A stretch of 64,000 bases of DNA from Cocos nucifera. Taxonomy: Eukaryota; Streptophyta; Magnoliopsida; Arecales; Arecaceae. Position numbers and translations under genes: made by a program. Each line of letters starts with the position of its first letter. Position 1 is the stretch's first letter. This document shows positions 22,427-33,826 of this stretch, in pieces. The stretch lies in assembly GCA_006176705.1 (NCBI GenBank), contig QRFJ01005364.1, positions 1 through 64,000 of the forward strand. The letters are read 5' to 3'. The notes below the pieces were generated by a model. It ran no database searches. It saw nothing but the letters and a program-made list of their open reading frames with translations, and had not been told where the DNA came from.

Positions 22427-23721
22427 TGTTGGTGCAAAAATCTATGAGGACACTAGAGATAGCTGGAGTTGGGTGGGTGAGGCCATTGACTGGATCGGCA
22501 AAATAAAATTCTAACTGAAGGTGGGTGGCTTTGGTAGGATCCTCCGACACTCAAGTTAGTTTTTCGGCCAATTAGAATAGAGTGCTTAGAAAAATGGAGG
22601 AGCAGAGTAATAGGAAGGGAAAGAGAGCTTAGAGAAAAATGTATCTAGAGGATTCCTTCTATAAATAGAGTATGTAACAAATTGAGAGTGATAGTCGAAA
22701 CCATCTAGTAGTGGGCTGTTTAGGCCATGTGGAGTTTGTTATGGAAGATGAGTTATCGTTTATCATGACATGCAGGCATTTGAGATCCATTTATTGGAGT
22801 TCGGATGTAGGTCGAAGACTTCCATGTATGCAGCAAACTTGTTACTGGTCGAGGTCAGTCGGGGTAATTTCTAGCAGCTTCAAGGAGTTTGGAAGCTTCC
22901 TGAGTCGTGTGCAGGTAGGCGCCTCCTAAATTGAAATATGAAGTTCTGTACTCCATCATTTGTAGAGCGATTGTCATGAATCAGTGATTTGATGAGGTTC
23001 TTTTGGAGGGCTCCAACTGACAGGCATAACATGGACTAAGTAGGTTTGCGACTAGCTGGGAGAAGCTCGTCTTGAAAGATATTCGAGTGGAAGAACTTCG
23101 ACTGAAGAAAGCACGACTGAAAGGAGCACGTTTGAAAGGAGTTCGCCTAGAAAGAGTACTACCAGGAGGAGTCCGATTGGGAGGAGCACTATCAGGAGGA
23201 GCATGACTGAAGGAGTTTATTCAAAAGGAGTGCGACCAGAGGAGTTCATTCGGAAGGAGCATGACTGAAGGAGTTCATCTGGAAGGAGTGCGATGGGAGG
23301 AGTTCGTCCAGGAGGAGCGCATCTAGAAGAAGTTCGTTTGGAAGGAGCATGACTGTAGGAGTTTGTCTGGAAGAAGCACGAATAGAGGAGTTTATTCAGA
23401 AGGAGCATGACTGGAAGGAGTGCGATTAGAGGAGTTCGTCTGGAAGGAGCGCGTTGTCCATAATTTGGGACTTCAATTGTCTTCAAAGCTCATCACTAAT
23501 CTAGGTTGGAAGGGTTGAACTTTGATCCTATCATTCATTCTAAGTCAAGAAGTAAGGTTAATCGAATAATAGTTCTCCTTCATTGTTCAAGGTTGTCTAG
23601 CTGGGTTTCAATGTGCCTTCTGCAAACTCCATGGTATGGAATTGTTGGGAGGATCGATGAGTTACTTCTACATGGAGGGCGATGGCTAAGGACTTCGGTT
23701 GGGGTTATTTTACCCCCAATA
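22427..23721 (-). repeat. Gypsy-C 5' LTR with 29-bp tandem repeats
   Basis: The LTR is about 1295 bp. On the minus strand it starts TATTGGGGGTAAAATAACCCC and ends TGCACCAACA beside the primer-binding site. It holds an array of roughly 29-bp units at about 23090-23460 (GGAAGGAGCATGACTGAAGG type) and a TATA-like box (TATTTATAG, minus strand) near 22665. The open frame at 23217-23486 is a product of the array, not a gene. Confidence 0.75.
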
Positions 23722-24277
23722 AAAATAAATTAAAGTTATTAAGTCTTGAAAAGCAATAAATTAATCTAAACTATAAAATGTAGTCAATTAACAAAAAAGC
23801 AAAAAATCAGTTATGAAAGTTAGTAATTTAATTATACAAAATAAGATAATTATTTAACTATGCAATTAAGATAATCTAGCTAGAAAGCAATCAATAAACA
23901 ATATATGAAAAATAATATAAAATAGAAATTTAAAGAAAGCATAAATAAATGATAATTAAGTAATTAAATTAAATTGATTGATAATAAAAAATAAATTATT
24001 AATCTATAGAATAAAATATAAAAAGCAAAAGTAGAAAAGCAGTAAATAATAAACTAAAAATTGAAGCAGTAAAATAAGTAAATCAATAAAGCATATAAGA
24101 TAATTATGCAATAAAATAAAATAGTAAAATAAATAAGATAATAAAATAAAGTATGCAATCAAAAAAAGCAGTATAATAAATAAAGCAATAAAGCAAATAA
24201 AGCAATAAATTAAAATTTTTTTTGATTTTTTATTTTAATTTTATGTTTTATTTTTTATTAAAGCAACCATGGTACAA

Positions 24278-24300
24278 TCCTCGATAATGGTGCTAAAAAT
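24278..24300 (-). other. Athila-2 primer-binding site (decayed)
   Basis: The minus strand reads TTTTTAGCACCATTATCGAGGA. This is recognisable as a mutated form of the TTTGGCGCCGTTGCCGGGGA site typical of Athila elements. Confidence 0.6.
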
Positions 24301-24301
24301 T

Positions 24302-26187
24302 TGATTGTTTGCCATTATAGCAATAAATAATAATTAAAACCAACCTTACTATTGATTAGGATAATGGTGAGTCGGGTGTTGATTTTCTCGAGAATTGAAG
24401 ACTGAGTTGCATTCAATTTTAATTAAAAAAATAAAATTTTAATTTAATTTATAAAATAAAATTTTAAAATAGTAAATTAAAGAGGATTAATTGAGATTTA
24501 AAAAATTAAAATAAAAGAAAGTAAATAATAATTAAGTAAAATTTTGGAATTAATAAGAAAAGAAATTATCTAAGGTTTCAGTTCCATCTTTCAATATTCA
24601 AGTTTATAATTGATTCCTGCAATCCTTTCACTATCAATATACAATCTTATAAGATATATATTCTTTTGATCTGATTCTAACATAACCTATTCTACCGAGC
24701 ATGGACCATATCTAACACGATCATGATCCATTTCACAAACATAGACTACTTAGATCATACAATCATAGAACATAAATATAAATTATATTAATTCTTATAA
24801 TTCATCCTAATATGAGCATAGACTGTATCTATTTATTATGATGAACTATCTTCTTATTATAAATTATCAAAAAAAATAAATATTAAAATATAATTAATTC
24901 TTATAATTCATCCTAATCTAAGCACAGACCGTATCTTTCAGTTATCATGATCTATCTTCTTAGGTATAAATTATAAAAAATTAAATATTGAAGCTTAAAT
25001 AAGAAAAGCATGTCAAAAATAAAAAAAATCAAATTTTATCTTTCAATAAAAGAATAAATAGAATTTAAATAACAAACTCTCATTCTGAAGACTTCTCTTA
25101 CTCCCCTGGACATGAGACCTCTAGCCGCTTATGGATTTGATCTTGCTAGCTTTTGGCATGCTCAGATCTCTCAAATAAACAAAAAAAGAGAAAGAAAAAG
25201 AAAGAAAGAAGAAGAAAGGAGAGGAGAAGGTTGCAAGAGAGGCTAATCCCCCTAAGAGGGGTTCTCTATCTTATTTCCCCCATAGGGAGGGCTCTATTTG
25301 ATTTCCCCCATCGGGAGGGGTTGTCCCTATTTTTGGCATAACAGTTCTTAAATAGAGGAAGAATCAAGATTTTTGAGTAAGTCCTTTCCAGTGTCCAACT
25401 AGAATTTAGATCAAATTACATGTTGCTTCCATTTTCTGGCCATCGAATCACCAATCAAAAGGCTAAAAATCCCTCAAAATTCGATCGCCAGCTTGAGATC
25501 AATGCCCCAATGGAATAAGGGCCATTAGATGATGTGATTGATCATTTTTGTCCGTCGGATCATGCTCGTGAAGACCTGGGAGCTGAAGAAGTCCTGATCA
25601 CAATTGGAGTTGCTTTTCGCTGTTGGATCTTAGTTGGATCGAACCTCAACCATTAGATGGCATAACATAGGCCTGAAGAAGCTTGGATTTGGTCTACTTC
25701 ATTCCCAACCATCAGATCATGCATAGGGTTCTTCCAATGATCTAATTGCGTAGTAAAATGTAGGCCACCATTGTTGGATACAGGTCAAAGCTCCCCTGGC
25801 CATTGGATCCAGTGCATGGTGGCTGCTCAGCCATATGATTGTGCCAATCGCCAGTGCCTCTCCTGAGCCGCGATAATACTCGGTCCATGCCACAATGCCT
25901 AGGCTCCTATAAATCGCATGGTTTTTTGGTGTCTGCATGACATCAGCAGTCGTTGGGCTAGGATGGCATGGTGCCCACAAGTTTGTAGTTGGGCTAGTTT
26001 TCTTCTGAGCCGATCTGACCAAACCAATTAGGATTATATATACATACAAATTTGAACCCATAAATTGAGCTCTCCACATTGGTGAGGATTTTCCTACAAA
26101 ACATCAATAAAAGTATCAATTCTTTAAAATAAGTATTAATTATTATATATTTTAATATTTTTATTTACTAATTTATGATAATTATCA
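24302..26187 (-). repeat. Athila-2 5' LTR
   Basis: Roughly 1.89 kb with TG and CA ends (TGATTG at 24302, AATTATCA ending at 26187). It is AT-rich on the left and has a GC-richer middle (25080-26080). A Lys/Arg-rich open frame at 25153-25341 and another at 25717-26079 lie inside it and have no recognisable domain. Confidence 0.5.
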
Positions 26188-26244
26188 ACTAACAAGTGCT
26201 CATAAAATTGATTTTTCTAGTTATGAAATAAGAATCATACGTGA

Positions 26245-26504
26245 GGAGCTTATTGCTATCCCCAATGCATTGGAAGTGCTAAATTGGAAGAAAGTAAACT
26301 AAAGGATGCATCAAGATGGTTCACAGCATCGATCTTTAATCCATTGACGTCCCTATCTAACCATTAGATATATAGAGCTTATTACCATCCCCAATGCATC
26401 AGAAGTGCTAGATTGGAAGAAAGTAAACTGAAGGATGCATCAGGATAGTTCACAACATCGATCTTTAATCCATTGAGGTCCCTATCTAACCATTAGATAT
26501 ATAG
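26245..26504. repeat. 130-bp tandem duplication
   Basis: Two copies of a 130-bp unit (26245-26374 and 26375-26504), beginning GAGCTTATTGCTATCC and GAGCTTATTACCATCC, differ by only a few bases. The sequence is non-coding and lies between Athila-2 and the Del-like LTR. Confidence 0.85.
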
Positions 26505-26599
26505 TTCATGTGACAGTTCATGCATCGAGCCATTGAGGCCTCTATCTATATTGTTGATTTCATATCTGATATATGATTATGTGCATGAAAATTTGATAG

Positions 26600-27100
26600 A
26601 TACTAATATTTTTGAATTTATATTTTGAAAATAAAATTTGATCATGTTTGCGTATCGACTAATGATTAATTATATTTTGACTATCACATCCTATGTTGTC
26701 ATATGAATTATCTATTTAAGATACTTATTCCTTATTGGGTTATCAATCTCATTATTCTCTCTCTCTTTTTTTTAGATTGAGATGCATAGTTATAGATGTG
26801 GGAATTACTTTGGGAATTAGAAATAAGTTTTGACAGTATCAATATAGTTTAGATTTGGATTTATTATTATCATTTATAAGACTATTACTTGAGATTCAAT
26901 GGATGTTGGAATTTTGAATGTTATTTTTCAGTTGGATTTGTTAGTTAATTAAATTTTAACTTTTAGTTATTCAAATTATCTCCTTTGTGATGCATATGAT
27001 ATCATGTTGGGATAACTTGCATCCATGTAGAGAGTATTCCCCACAAGCATGGGTGGTTGGCATGAACCCTTGATTCACGATCTCAGATGGGTGTGTACGA
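26600..27100 (+). repeat. Del-1 5' LTR, distal part (Del/Tekay-like)
   Basis: The segment 26640-27100 aligns with 60960-61330, including TATTTTGACTATCACATCC, TTATTATCATTTATAAGACT and CCCTTGATTCACGATCTCAG. After 27100 comes AATATCAGAGTATAAG, a decayed initiator-Met primer-binding site. The left boundary is uncertain. Confidence 0.6.
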
Positions 27101-28620
27101 TAATTAATATAATATCAGAGTATAAGTGAAAAAATTATAACACAAAAAATCAAACATGAGTGTTGGTGGGAAGGCACTAGGGGCATTGGGGTGATAACTA
27201 ATATTAATTTTGACATAACTTAAAAACTTAGATTTGAGACAAGTATGTTGATGGATTTGAATCAGAGTGCCCACCAAAAGCATTGTGGTCTGAATTTTTT
27301 TCATGCTAATTAGAACAATAATTTAATTCAAGGGATATCATAATGAAAGACTTGATCATGAAATTACAAGATGATTATGATCTTAGAAAGAAGTAACCCT
27401 AAATTTTTGAAAACTGGGCAAGAAAAATTTTGATGATGAAATTTTTTTTTAGAAAAGAGAATATGACACTCAAGCCCAAACAACTTGGGTCTGATCTAGC
27501 TACAAAAAAAATAAACAATCCAAAAAGGATTTACCATGAATTTTACAGCACTAGAAAAAAAAAAAGAGGGTTAGCACCTGCTATGCACATGCTGGGCAAG
27601 AGAGTTGAACTCCCATTGGAGTTCTCTTCCTTCACCAAACAACTCCTGATCAGAGTCGAATACAACCACCGGGAGGAGTTTAACTCCTCCCCTCTAGCCC
27701 AATGTTAAGGGAAGAGGGCTTCCCTCTTCTTCCCATAAAAGATCGAGGCCCAAGTTGGAGGTTCATTAGAGTTCTCTCCTTTTCTTCCCTCTGAAGGTGC
27801 TTCATTATGTTTGTCAAAAGCATGGGCTAACCATCATCGAAATCTAAGTAGGATCCTCTAATTTTTAAGATCATTTGGTTTGCCATCCTCCTTAGGCCAT
27901 GAACCTTGATTTTTGGTGGGCAATCACCAAATTTTTCTTAGAAATCTTAACCTTTATTTTACCCTAGCTTTTGCCCATTCATTTGTTGATTTACCTACTA
28001 CCGATAGTCATCACAAACTATCAGTCTAGATCATTGAGCTGCATCATCATAGCACCAATCACTACCAGTGAAAGCCACTTTGACGGTGCTCCCCTAATCC
28101 AGAAATAAATGAAGTAATCCCATATTTCACCTAGGGCCAAAGAAAGAGAGAGAAAGAGAGGAAAAGAAGAAAAAGATAGAAAGAAAGAAAAAAGAATAAA
28201 GAATAAAGAAAAATAATAGAAAAAATGATAGAGAGAGTTTCTCTCTCTTTCCTCTTCTTCTTATCTTTCTCTCTCTACTTTCTTTTTCCTATTTCTCTCT
28301 AGAAAATCATACTTTCTCCCTTTGTGAGTTTCTACCACTAAAAGTATCTCACTCTAGATTATGTTTATCTTTTAGGGTTTTCTAAATCGTAGAAAGAACC
28401 TTCAATAATCTTAATAGACCTTGATGAAAGGATCCTAACTTTTGACTATCAAAAAGCCAACCCTCACCTTGATCAAGCCTATCATCATTAGATTTCACTA
28501 TCAATTGCATCCTACCACCCTAGCATGATCCTTGACTTATAGTTGATCAACTAGATGTCCTAAATCGAATATTTCGATGTCAGCTATAAGGGTTTCAAAA
28601 TTTAGGATTTTATTTTGAAA
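27101..28620 (+). other. Del-1 leader or second LTR-like sequence; no gene seen
   Basis: The stretch is AT-rich. Near 27393 the sequence AACCCTAAATTTTTGAAAA resembles the TGTAACACCCC-type start of chromovirus LTRs, and a CATAAAAG box lies near 27735. A purine block (28140-28235) is followed by a pyrimidine block (28240-28320), bases that could fold back. Open frames here (27104-27304 minus, 27430-27708 plus) have no recognisable domain. It ends at the ATAAT target copy of Gypsy-B. Confidence 0.35.
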
Positions 28621-28625
28621 ATAAT

Positions 28626-29813
28626 TGTTAGTGCAGAAAACAACTAGATGTCGGAACTCACTGGAGTTGGAGAAGATGAGGTCGCCACTGGGGATCTGCA
28701 AGATAAGTCCTAATTGGAGTCAAGGATGGTGGCTCTAGCAGGATCCTTCGACGATCAAGTCAGCTCTTTCGATCAACAGAAATAGAGTGCTCAGAAAAGA
28801 AAGTAGCAAAGTAGTGGGAAGAAGAAGAGAGCCTAGAGAAAACGTATCTGAAGGGTCCCTTATATAAACGAAGCTTGTAACAAACTGACGGTGACAGTCA
28901 TAACTGCCTGATAGTAGGCCATTTGGGGCTACGTGGAGTTTCTTATAGAGGATAGTGTCTATTATCGTGACGTGCCAATCTGTTAGGACTTAATAGTTGA
29001 AGTTTGAAGGAGTAGACATCAGTTGGTGGTGAACTTTAGGTTATATCGATTCCAAAATAGTTCGGACTCCTTTAAAGTAGTCTGTGCGTGAGTTGGTTCA
29101 TGCTGTGTATGAAGCTGGATTCATGTAGGCGAGGAGACCTTTCTGGGTGACTGCCAGAAGTTCGATCGGGAGGGGTTTGGAAGCTCTGCGATTGGAGAAA
29201 TCTTGAAGGGAGTTTACCAGAGATGTCTGAAAGTGGATCCACTAGGAGAATCTAGAAGCAGGTCTGCTGGAGAAATCTGCATATAGATCAACTAGAGGAA
29301 AGACCTAGGGAGAATTCGTCTGACGGAGGAATTTGACTGAAGGTGAAGTCCGAAAGGAGTTTGACTATTGGAGAAGTTCGATAGGAGTTCGACTGCTGGA
29401 GGAGTCTAGAAAGAGTTTGACTATTGAAGAAGTTCAAAAGAAATTCGACCATCAAAGAAATCTGAAAGGAGTTCGACCATTGGAGGAGTCCAGAAGGAGT
29501 TCGACTGCTGGAGGAGTCTGGAAGGAGTTCGACTACTGAAGAAATTCAGAAGAAATTCGACCGCCAGAGGGATCCGAAAGGAGTTTGACCATTGGAGAAG
29601 TCTAGAAGGAGTTCGACTGCTGGAGGAGTCCGAAAGGAGTTTGACTGCTAGAGAAGTTGAAAGGAATTTGACCATTGGAGGGATCCGGAAGGAGTTTGAT
29701 CATTAGAGAAGTTTGGAAGGAGAAATTTGTAATTAAAGCTTTTCTACGATTACAAGTTATATTTGGTCGTGCACCAGACCGAACTTCGGCGGGAGTGAGG
29801 TTTACCCCCAACA
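28626..29813 (-). repeat. Gypsy-B 3' LTR (1188 bp)
   Basis: On the minus strand it starts TGTTGGGGGTAAACCTCACT (29813) and ends at TAACA (28626). A TATA-like TATATAAG (minus strand) lies near 28866. An array of 28-bp units spans about 29346-29710, with 13 units. Overlapping open frames on both strands there (for example 29333-29539 and 29421-29675) are translations of the array and not genes. Confidence 0.9.
29346..29710. repeat. 28-bp tandem array in Gypsy-B 3' LTR (13 units)
   Basis: The unit is of the type GAGTCCAGAAGGAGTTCGAC plus TGCTGGAG. Twelve units are 28 bp and one is 27 bp. The matching array in the 5' LTR (about 58596-58903) has 11 units. The two-unit difference, 55 bp, equals the LTR length difference (1188 versus 1133). 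Confidence 0.85.
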
Positions 29814-30433
29814 ATAGTCCTCCTACTCTCGAGTTCAAAATTCAGAGAAAGGCAGAAAAAAAAGTGACTTCCAAAGTTCTTTCTCGGATTGTCGCATTCA
29901 TTAGGACGAGATATTTTGGCATTTACCATGCTAGCACTAAAGTTTTTTAAACAAAAAATAAGTTTGAGAAGACGGCCCTTCGTATCTCCCATTGAAACTC
30001 TGCTCCAGGTACGGTGCCATAAAAACTCCGTCCATCACCGCTCCTTTGTCATGATGAGTGGGACACACGGTGCATGTTAACCGACCGAAGTCAATCCATA
30101 ATCATAACTTCTTTGGGTGGCCTCTGGCTATTTAAGGCCTTCTCCTCTCATCCGAAAGCCATTCTTGCCCAAGTCTTCTTCTTTCTCCGATCCCCACTCG
30201 TCTTTCTCCCAAGGGTCTTAGCTTCCTCTCTCATCTTCCTGAGCTCCAGATGTCCTTTCGACTGGTTCTCATCGCACCCATCATCCTTTCATCCTCTCCA
30301 AACAACCTAGGTCAGTTTCTCAACACTTCTCTTTGAGTATTCGCACTTTTTTAGTTTCTTGCTCCTCCAATTTCTCTATAGTGGTATTTGCCCTATATTT
30401 ATCCTTATTTTTCGAGATTTTATTTCAATCTAA
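29814..30433 (+). promoter_or_regulatory. Upstream region of the Gypsy-B antisense gene
   Basis: The stretch lies between the 3' LTR (with its polypurine tract at about 29815-29835 on the minus strand) and the aORF start. A TATTTAAGG box at 30129-30137 precedes a pyrimidine-rich 5' untranslated region of about 300 bases. The equivalent region of Gypsy-A also has a TATTTAAA box, which suggests a separate promoter for the antisense gene. Confidence 0.5.
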
Positions 30434-31538
30434 ATGCCTTCCAAAACCTCCCACTCCTTCGATTTTTGGAGCTCATCTAGATCGACCTTCTTAGACCCCA
30501 CACCCCTGATTGAGATTGAACCTAGGCACATGTCTCACTCGCCCTTTGTTTCGGACACCATCCCGTTCGTTCTTACCCCAGATGATCTTTCTCTGATCCA
30601 AATTTGATATGAAATCCTCCCGAAATACATCCTCGAACTCCCTAGTTTGGATGATCAAGTCAGTTCTCCTCCGACCGGTTGACTTTGCTTGTACCTAAAG
30701 ACCTTACACATCGGGCTTCGACTTCCACTGCCCCTCTTTGTAGTTGCCCTCTTTCGATTTTTGAATATCTTCTTCACATCCATCATGTCGAACTCTTCTT
30801 AGTTCATCATAGACTTTCTTTTTCTCTGCCATCTGGCCAATGTTCGACCGACTGTCTCACTCTTTAGGAACTTCTACACCTTCAAATGCCATCCTTCTGC
30901 AAAGAACTGATGGTAATTTTTTTCTTAGTTCGGCAAGAAGGGGTTACTGAAAGGTGTCCCTTCTTTCATTCATAATTGGAAGAAAAGGTACTTTTCATGC
31001 ACTATCTGACCTTCAATTAGATCTTCCTCCTTAGGATCACATTAGGGAGTCGGTCTGTCGAGCTCCTAGCTTAGATGAAGCCAACCTTGATTCCTCCAAT
31101 AAACTTAAAGCATACCGAGCTCCTTTTCTTCCCGACCTTCTAACAATACAGACTTTGTTCAACCTAGATTTGAGCCCTCTCAATCTTGCTGGTACACCTT
31201 TTGCTTTTTGAATTCACACAGTTTCGCATATGTGTATTACCACTGACCGTAATTCTTTTTTTGTTGTAGAAATGGATACTTAAGCTGCCGAAATGCTTAC
31301 CAAGGGGCTTTATGTCCAGAAGAGGAAAGAAAAAGTGCCAGGCGGTAGTTCGAAAAGAGTGAAGGTCGGCATTTCTAGCTCTGCAGCCCCTACTACCACT
31401 ATCGCTGCTTCCAAGATCAGCACCAGCACCAAAGTTGCCTTAGCTACTAAGATTAGCATCGTTGGCACAGGCTTTTTGCCTCCTATCCCCTCGGGTCCTT
31501 CCAGTGGGGATCAAACTCTAGAGCTTCCTGCTAAGGGA

Positions 31539-33806
31539 TGAAGGGATATCCTGAATTTCTCGGGTCAGGTTCGTTCAGATCTGATTGGATTGAGAGACAT
31601 ATTTCAAAAATTCTCCTCTCAGATCTAGATCAGATTTGATACTTTTTAGATCTAATATTAGCATCTGATAATTAAGAAAATGAAATTAAATTAATTTTGA
31701 ATTAATTTTACCTTGATCCTGGGTAATCTGATTACCCGTTGATAATCCTGCAGAAGCTCTAAGGTTCTGGATCTAGCCACGCAAGCGCCTAGCCTTTGCC
31801 GATATCCACTCGAGCTGGATCTAGAGATCTTCTTCTTCTCTTTTTTTTTCCTAAAAATCATATTTGAATCTGACTTGGAGGATCTTCAAAACAGCTTTTG
31901 AAGATCGCCCGTCATCTCTGCAGTAGTGCTGCCTTCTTCCTTTTTCGTCAGTCTTTTCTTGCCTGACTTGCACTAATCTGAAGAACCCAACTTTCTTGGG
32001 CATGGGGAGGAGAGAAAGGGCCAGATGGTGGCATGAAGAAGGAAGAGGGGCAGCCTTGGGGCATGGCTAGGAGAGAAGTTCTTTTTAAAAGTGGGCGCAG
32101 ATAGAGTCTATTTACAGACTCTACCTTAGCCATGCAGTGCTGCATCACCCCAGTAAATCATGTTGCTTCATTCAATCAGATCTAAATCTAATTGGTAGGA
32201 TAAGAGACCCACAGATTCATCCTAAGGTGGTGCCTAAGACTGGTCAAAGTCTATAGGTGAGGTCACCTAGTTTGAATCCAACAAGTAACCTAGAGTTCCA
32301 TCCATATGGGACTCCAGCATCCCTATTCATGGGCGCATGCCATCCTAGGCGTGTGCCCCTTTTCATTCCAATTTCTATAGAGGGGACAAGCCTCTATCTA
32401 CTCTTCAATAAGTGCATGACACATGGGCAGATGTCCAACGGTCAAAGGTCAATGTTTGACCAAGTCAAAGTATAAGAATTAGCAGGTGATGAAAAATGGT
32501 AGATATTATCTCAAATTTATCTCATAAATTAAGACAATCTTTTTCTAACTTGGACAAGCTCTAGTCAGACTAGGTAAAGGTACCAGAGTGACCACAAATT
32601 CATTTGGCTCAGTCGAGATAACTTTTATGATAGAAAAAGGAGAACGTTAGGCTCAATCATGTGCTAGCACGATTTTCTTGAACCTAATTGAATCTTATTC
32701 AAATCAACTGAATTGGGTTAGTCCAATTGATGATTTTTAGATCCAAACCCTTATTTGTGTGACCTAGTTAGGTTCAGTTTTGTATGGTAATGGGATATGT
32801 CATGATCTTCATCATCGACATCATCGAAACTTCTTTCGATGGATAAAAACTTTTCTGATTCAGACAACTAGAATGATCGATCATCAAAATCATTCTAGTT
32901 GCTCTCAAAATCCACTAGTGACACCTAGCAGCATATGGTGGCAATCCATCAAAACTAAAAATGAACCTCTTGGTGCAGTTACTTGTGTGATTAAGTTCTT
33001 CTATCTTGAGCCCCAATCAGATTAGGGTTAAGATGAACTCGTCAAACCCTAATTTCTATCATATGATTTAATCATTCGATTCAAGTCCAATGTGAAAACC
33101 TTAATAGAAACTCTTTCTATTATTTCACATTCTGCCATGGCCATGGGCTTATGGACTTGATTCTCATGATTATCATAGGACCGCTCGTCATCCATCGAGA
33201 TAGATAGATTCCATCTTGGTGCAATCCAATTCCTACAATGAACGTGCTATAGCCAACATACACCTTAGGGTTCCGAATGGTTAGAAGACCAAGTCATGGT
33301 GTAGTCAAACTATAACACCCTCAAGGTGAACTACCGATGCACTTCAGATCAATGAACCAGACACACCACTGCAGCATCGAGTCAGTCATCGACGAGAAGG
33401 TAGACTTCCTTATGACTACTCGAGGTGGTCATGCTCAATGCCCTCATTCTCTAACGAGTATCTATACTTTTGCTCTAGTGTCTCTACATCGTAGACTCAA
33501 GACTCATCTACTACAAAGAAGCGATTATATACTAACCTTCCAGATCAATCACCACCCTCATGATGATCCTACGGTCAGGAGCATTTTATGAGTTAAAAAA
33601 TGAAAATTCATGTCTTAAATTTTCAACTCTTGAAAATATGAATTATCATTATCATTAACTCAAGGGATATATTACAGACATTAAATACACTTTTGTGATA
33701 GAAAATAACCCATTTTATTATTTATTATCAAAATTATAATTTTGCCCTTAGAAGTGTATTACAAGTGTCAGCCAATTCTGGTTTCTAGGGACATACATAT
33801 CTAACA
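31539..33806 (-). repeat. Copia-2 3' LTR (2268 bp)
   Basis: On the minus strand it starts TGTTAGATATG at 33806 and ends CTTCA at 31539. The TATA site, intact in the 5' copy, has changed here (near 32105). Both ends match the 5' LTR and abut the AGGGA duplication or the internal polypurine tract. Confidence 0.93.
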
Positions 33807-33826
33807 AACTCTCACTTGACCTAAAG
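33807..33826 (-). other. Copia-2 polypurine tract
   Basis: The minus strand reads GGTCAAGTGAGAGTT up to the 3' LTR start. It is the counterpart of AAGTGGGAGTT in Copia-1. Confidence 0.75.

Larger units (their letters stand above)
18556..23721 (-). mobile_element. Gypsy-C: Tat-type Ty3/gypsy, 5' half
   Basis: On the minus strand: 5' LTR 23721-22427, primer-binding site, gag, protease, reverse transcriptase and the beginning of RNase H, then truncation at about 18556. Integrase, antisense gene and 3' LTR are missing at this end. It closely parallels 54100-59003 of Gypsy-B, so the family assignment is firm. Confidence 0.82.
23722..26187 (-). mobile_element. Athila-2: 5' LTR and leader of an Athila-type element
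   Basis: Only the 5' LTR, the primer-binding site and about 550 bp of AT-rich leader remain. The leader is a run of AAGCAATAAATA-like sequence with no open frame. Gypsy-C adjoins at 23721, so the rest was displaced or deleted. The family is inferred from the primer-binding site and from similarity of the LTR to Athila-1 (the GTGAGTCGG block and a 'TGATC...TTGGATC' rich segment). Confidence 0.6.

Noticed and set aside
5178..23721. Gypsy-A and Gypsy-C as one element rearranged by a single inversion
   Set aside because: A single inversion does not give the observed order and orientation of aORF parts, LTR and pol; at least two events or two elements are needed. Kept only as an open possibility.
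25153..25341. Lys/Arg-rich open frame of 62 codons
   Set aside because: Low-complexity AAAGAAAG sequence within the Athila-2 LTR, with no homologue recognised.
29346..29710. A CRISPR-like array of short repeats
   Set aside because: Units are contiguous with no unique spacers and lie inside an LTR of a plant retrotransposon.
29333..29950. Several overlapping open frames on both strands (also 58532-59024 and 23217-23486)
   Set aside because: All are translations of the 28-29-bp tandem arrays in Gypsy LTRs; the repeat simply lacks stops in several frames.
31293..31541. A free-standing small gene of 82 codons
   Set aside because: It is part of exon 2 of the Gypsy-B antisense gene, cut by Copia-2; its stop comes from the LTR end.
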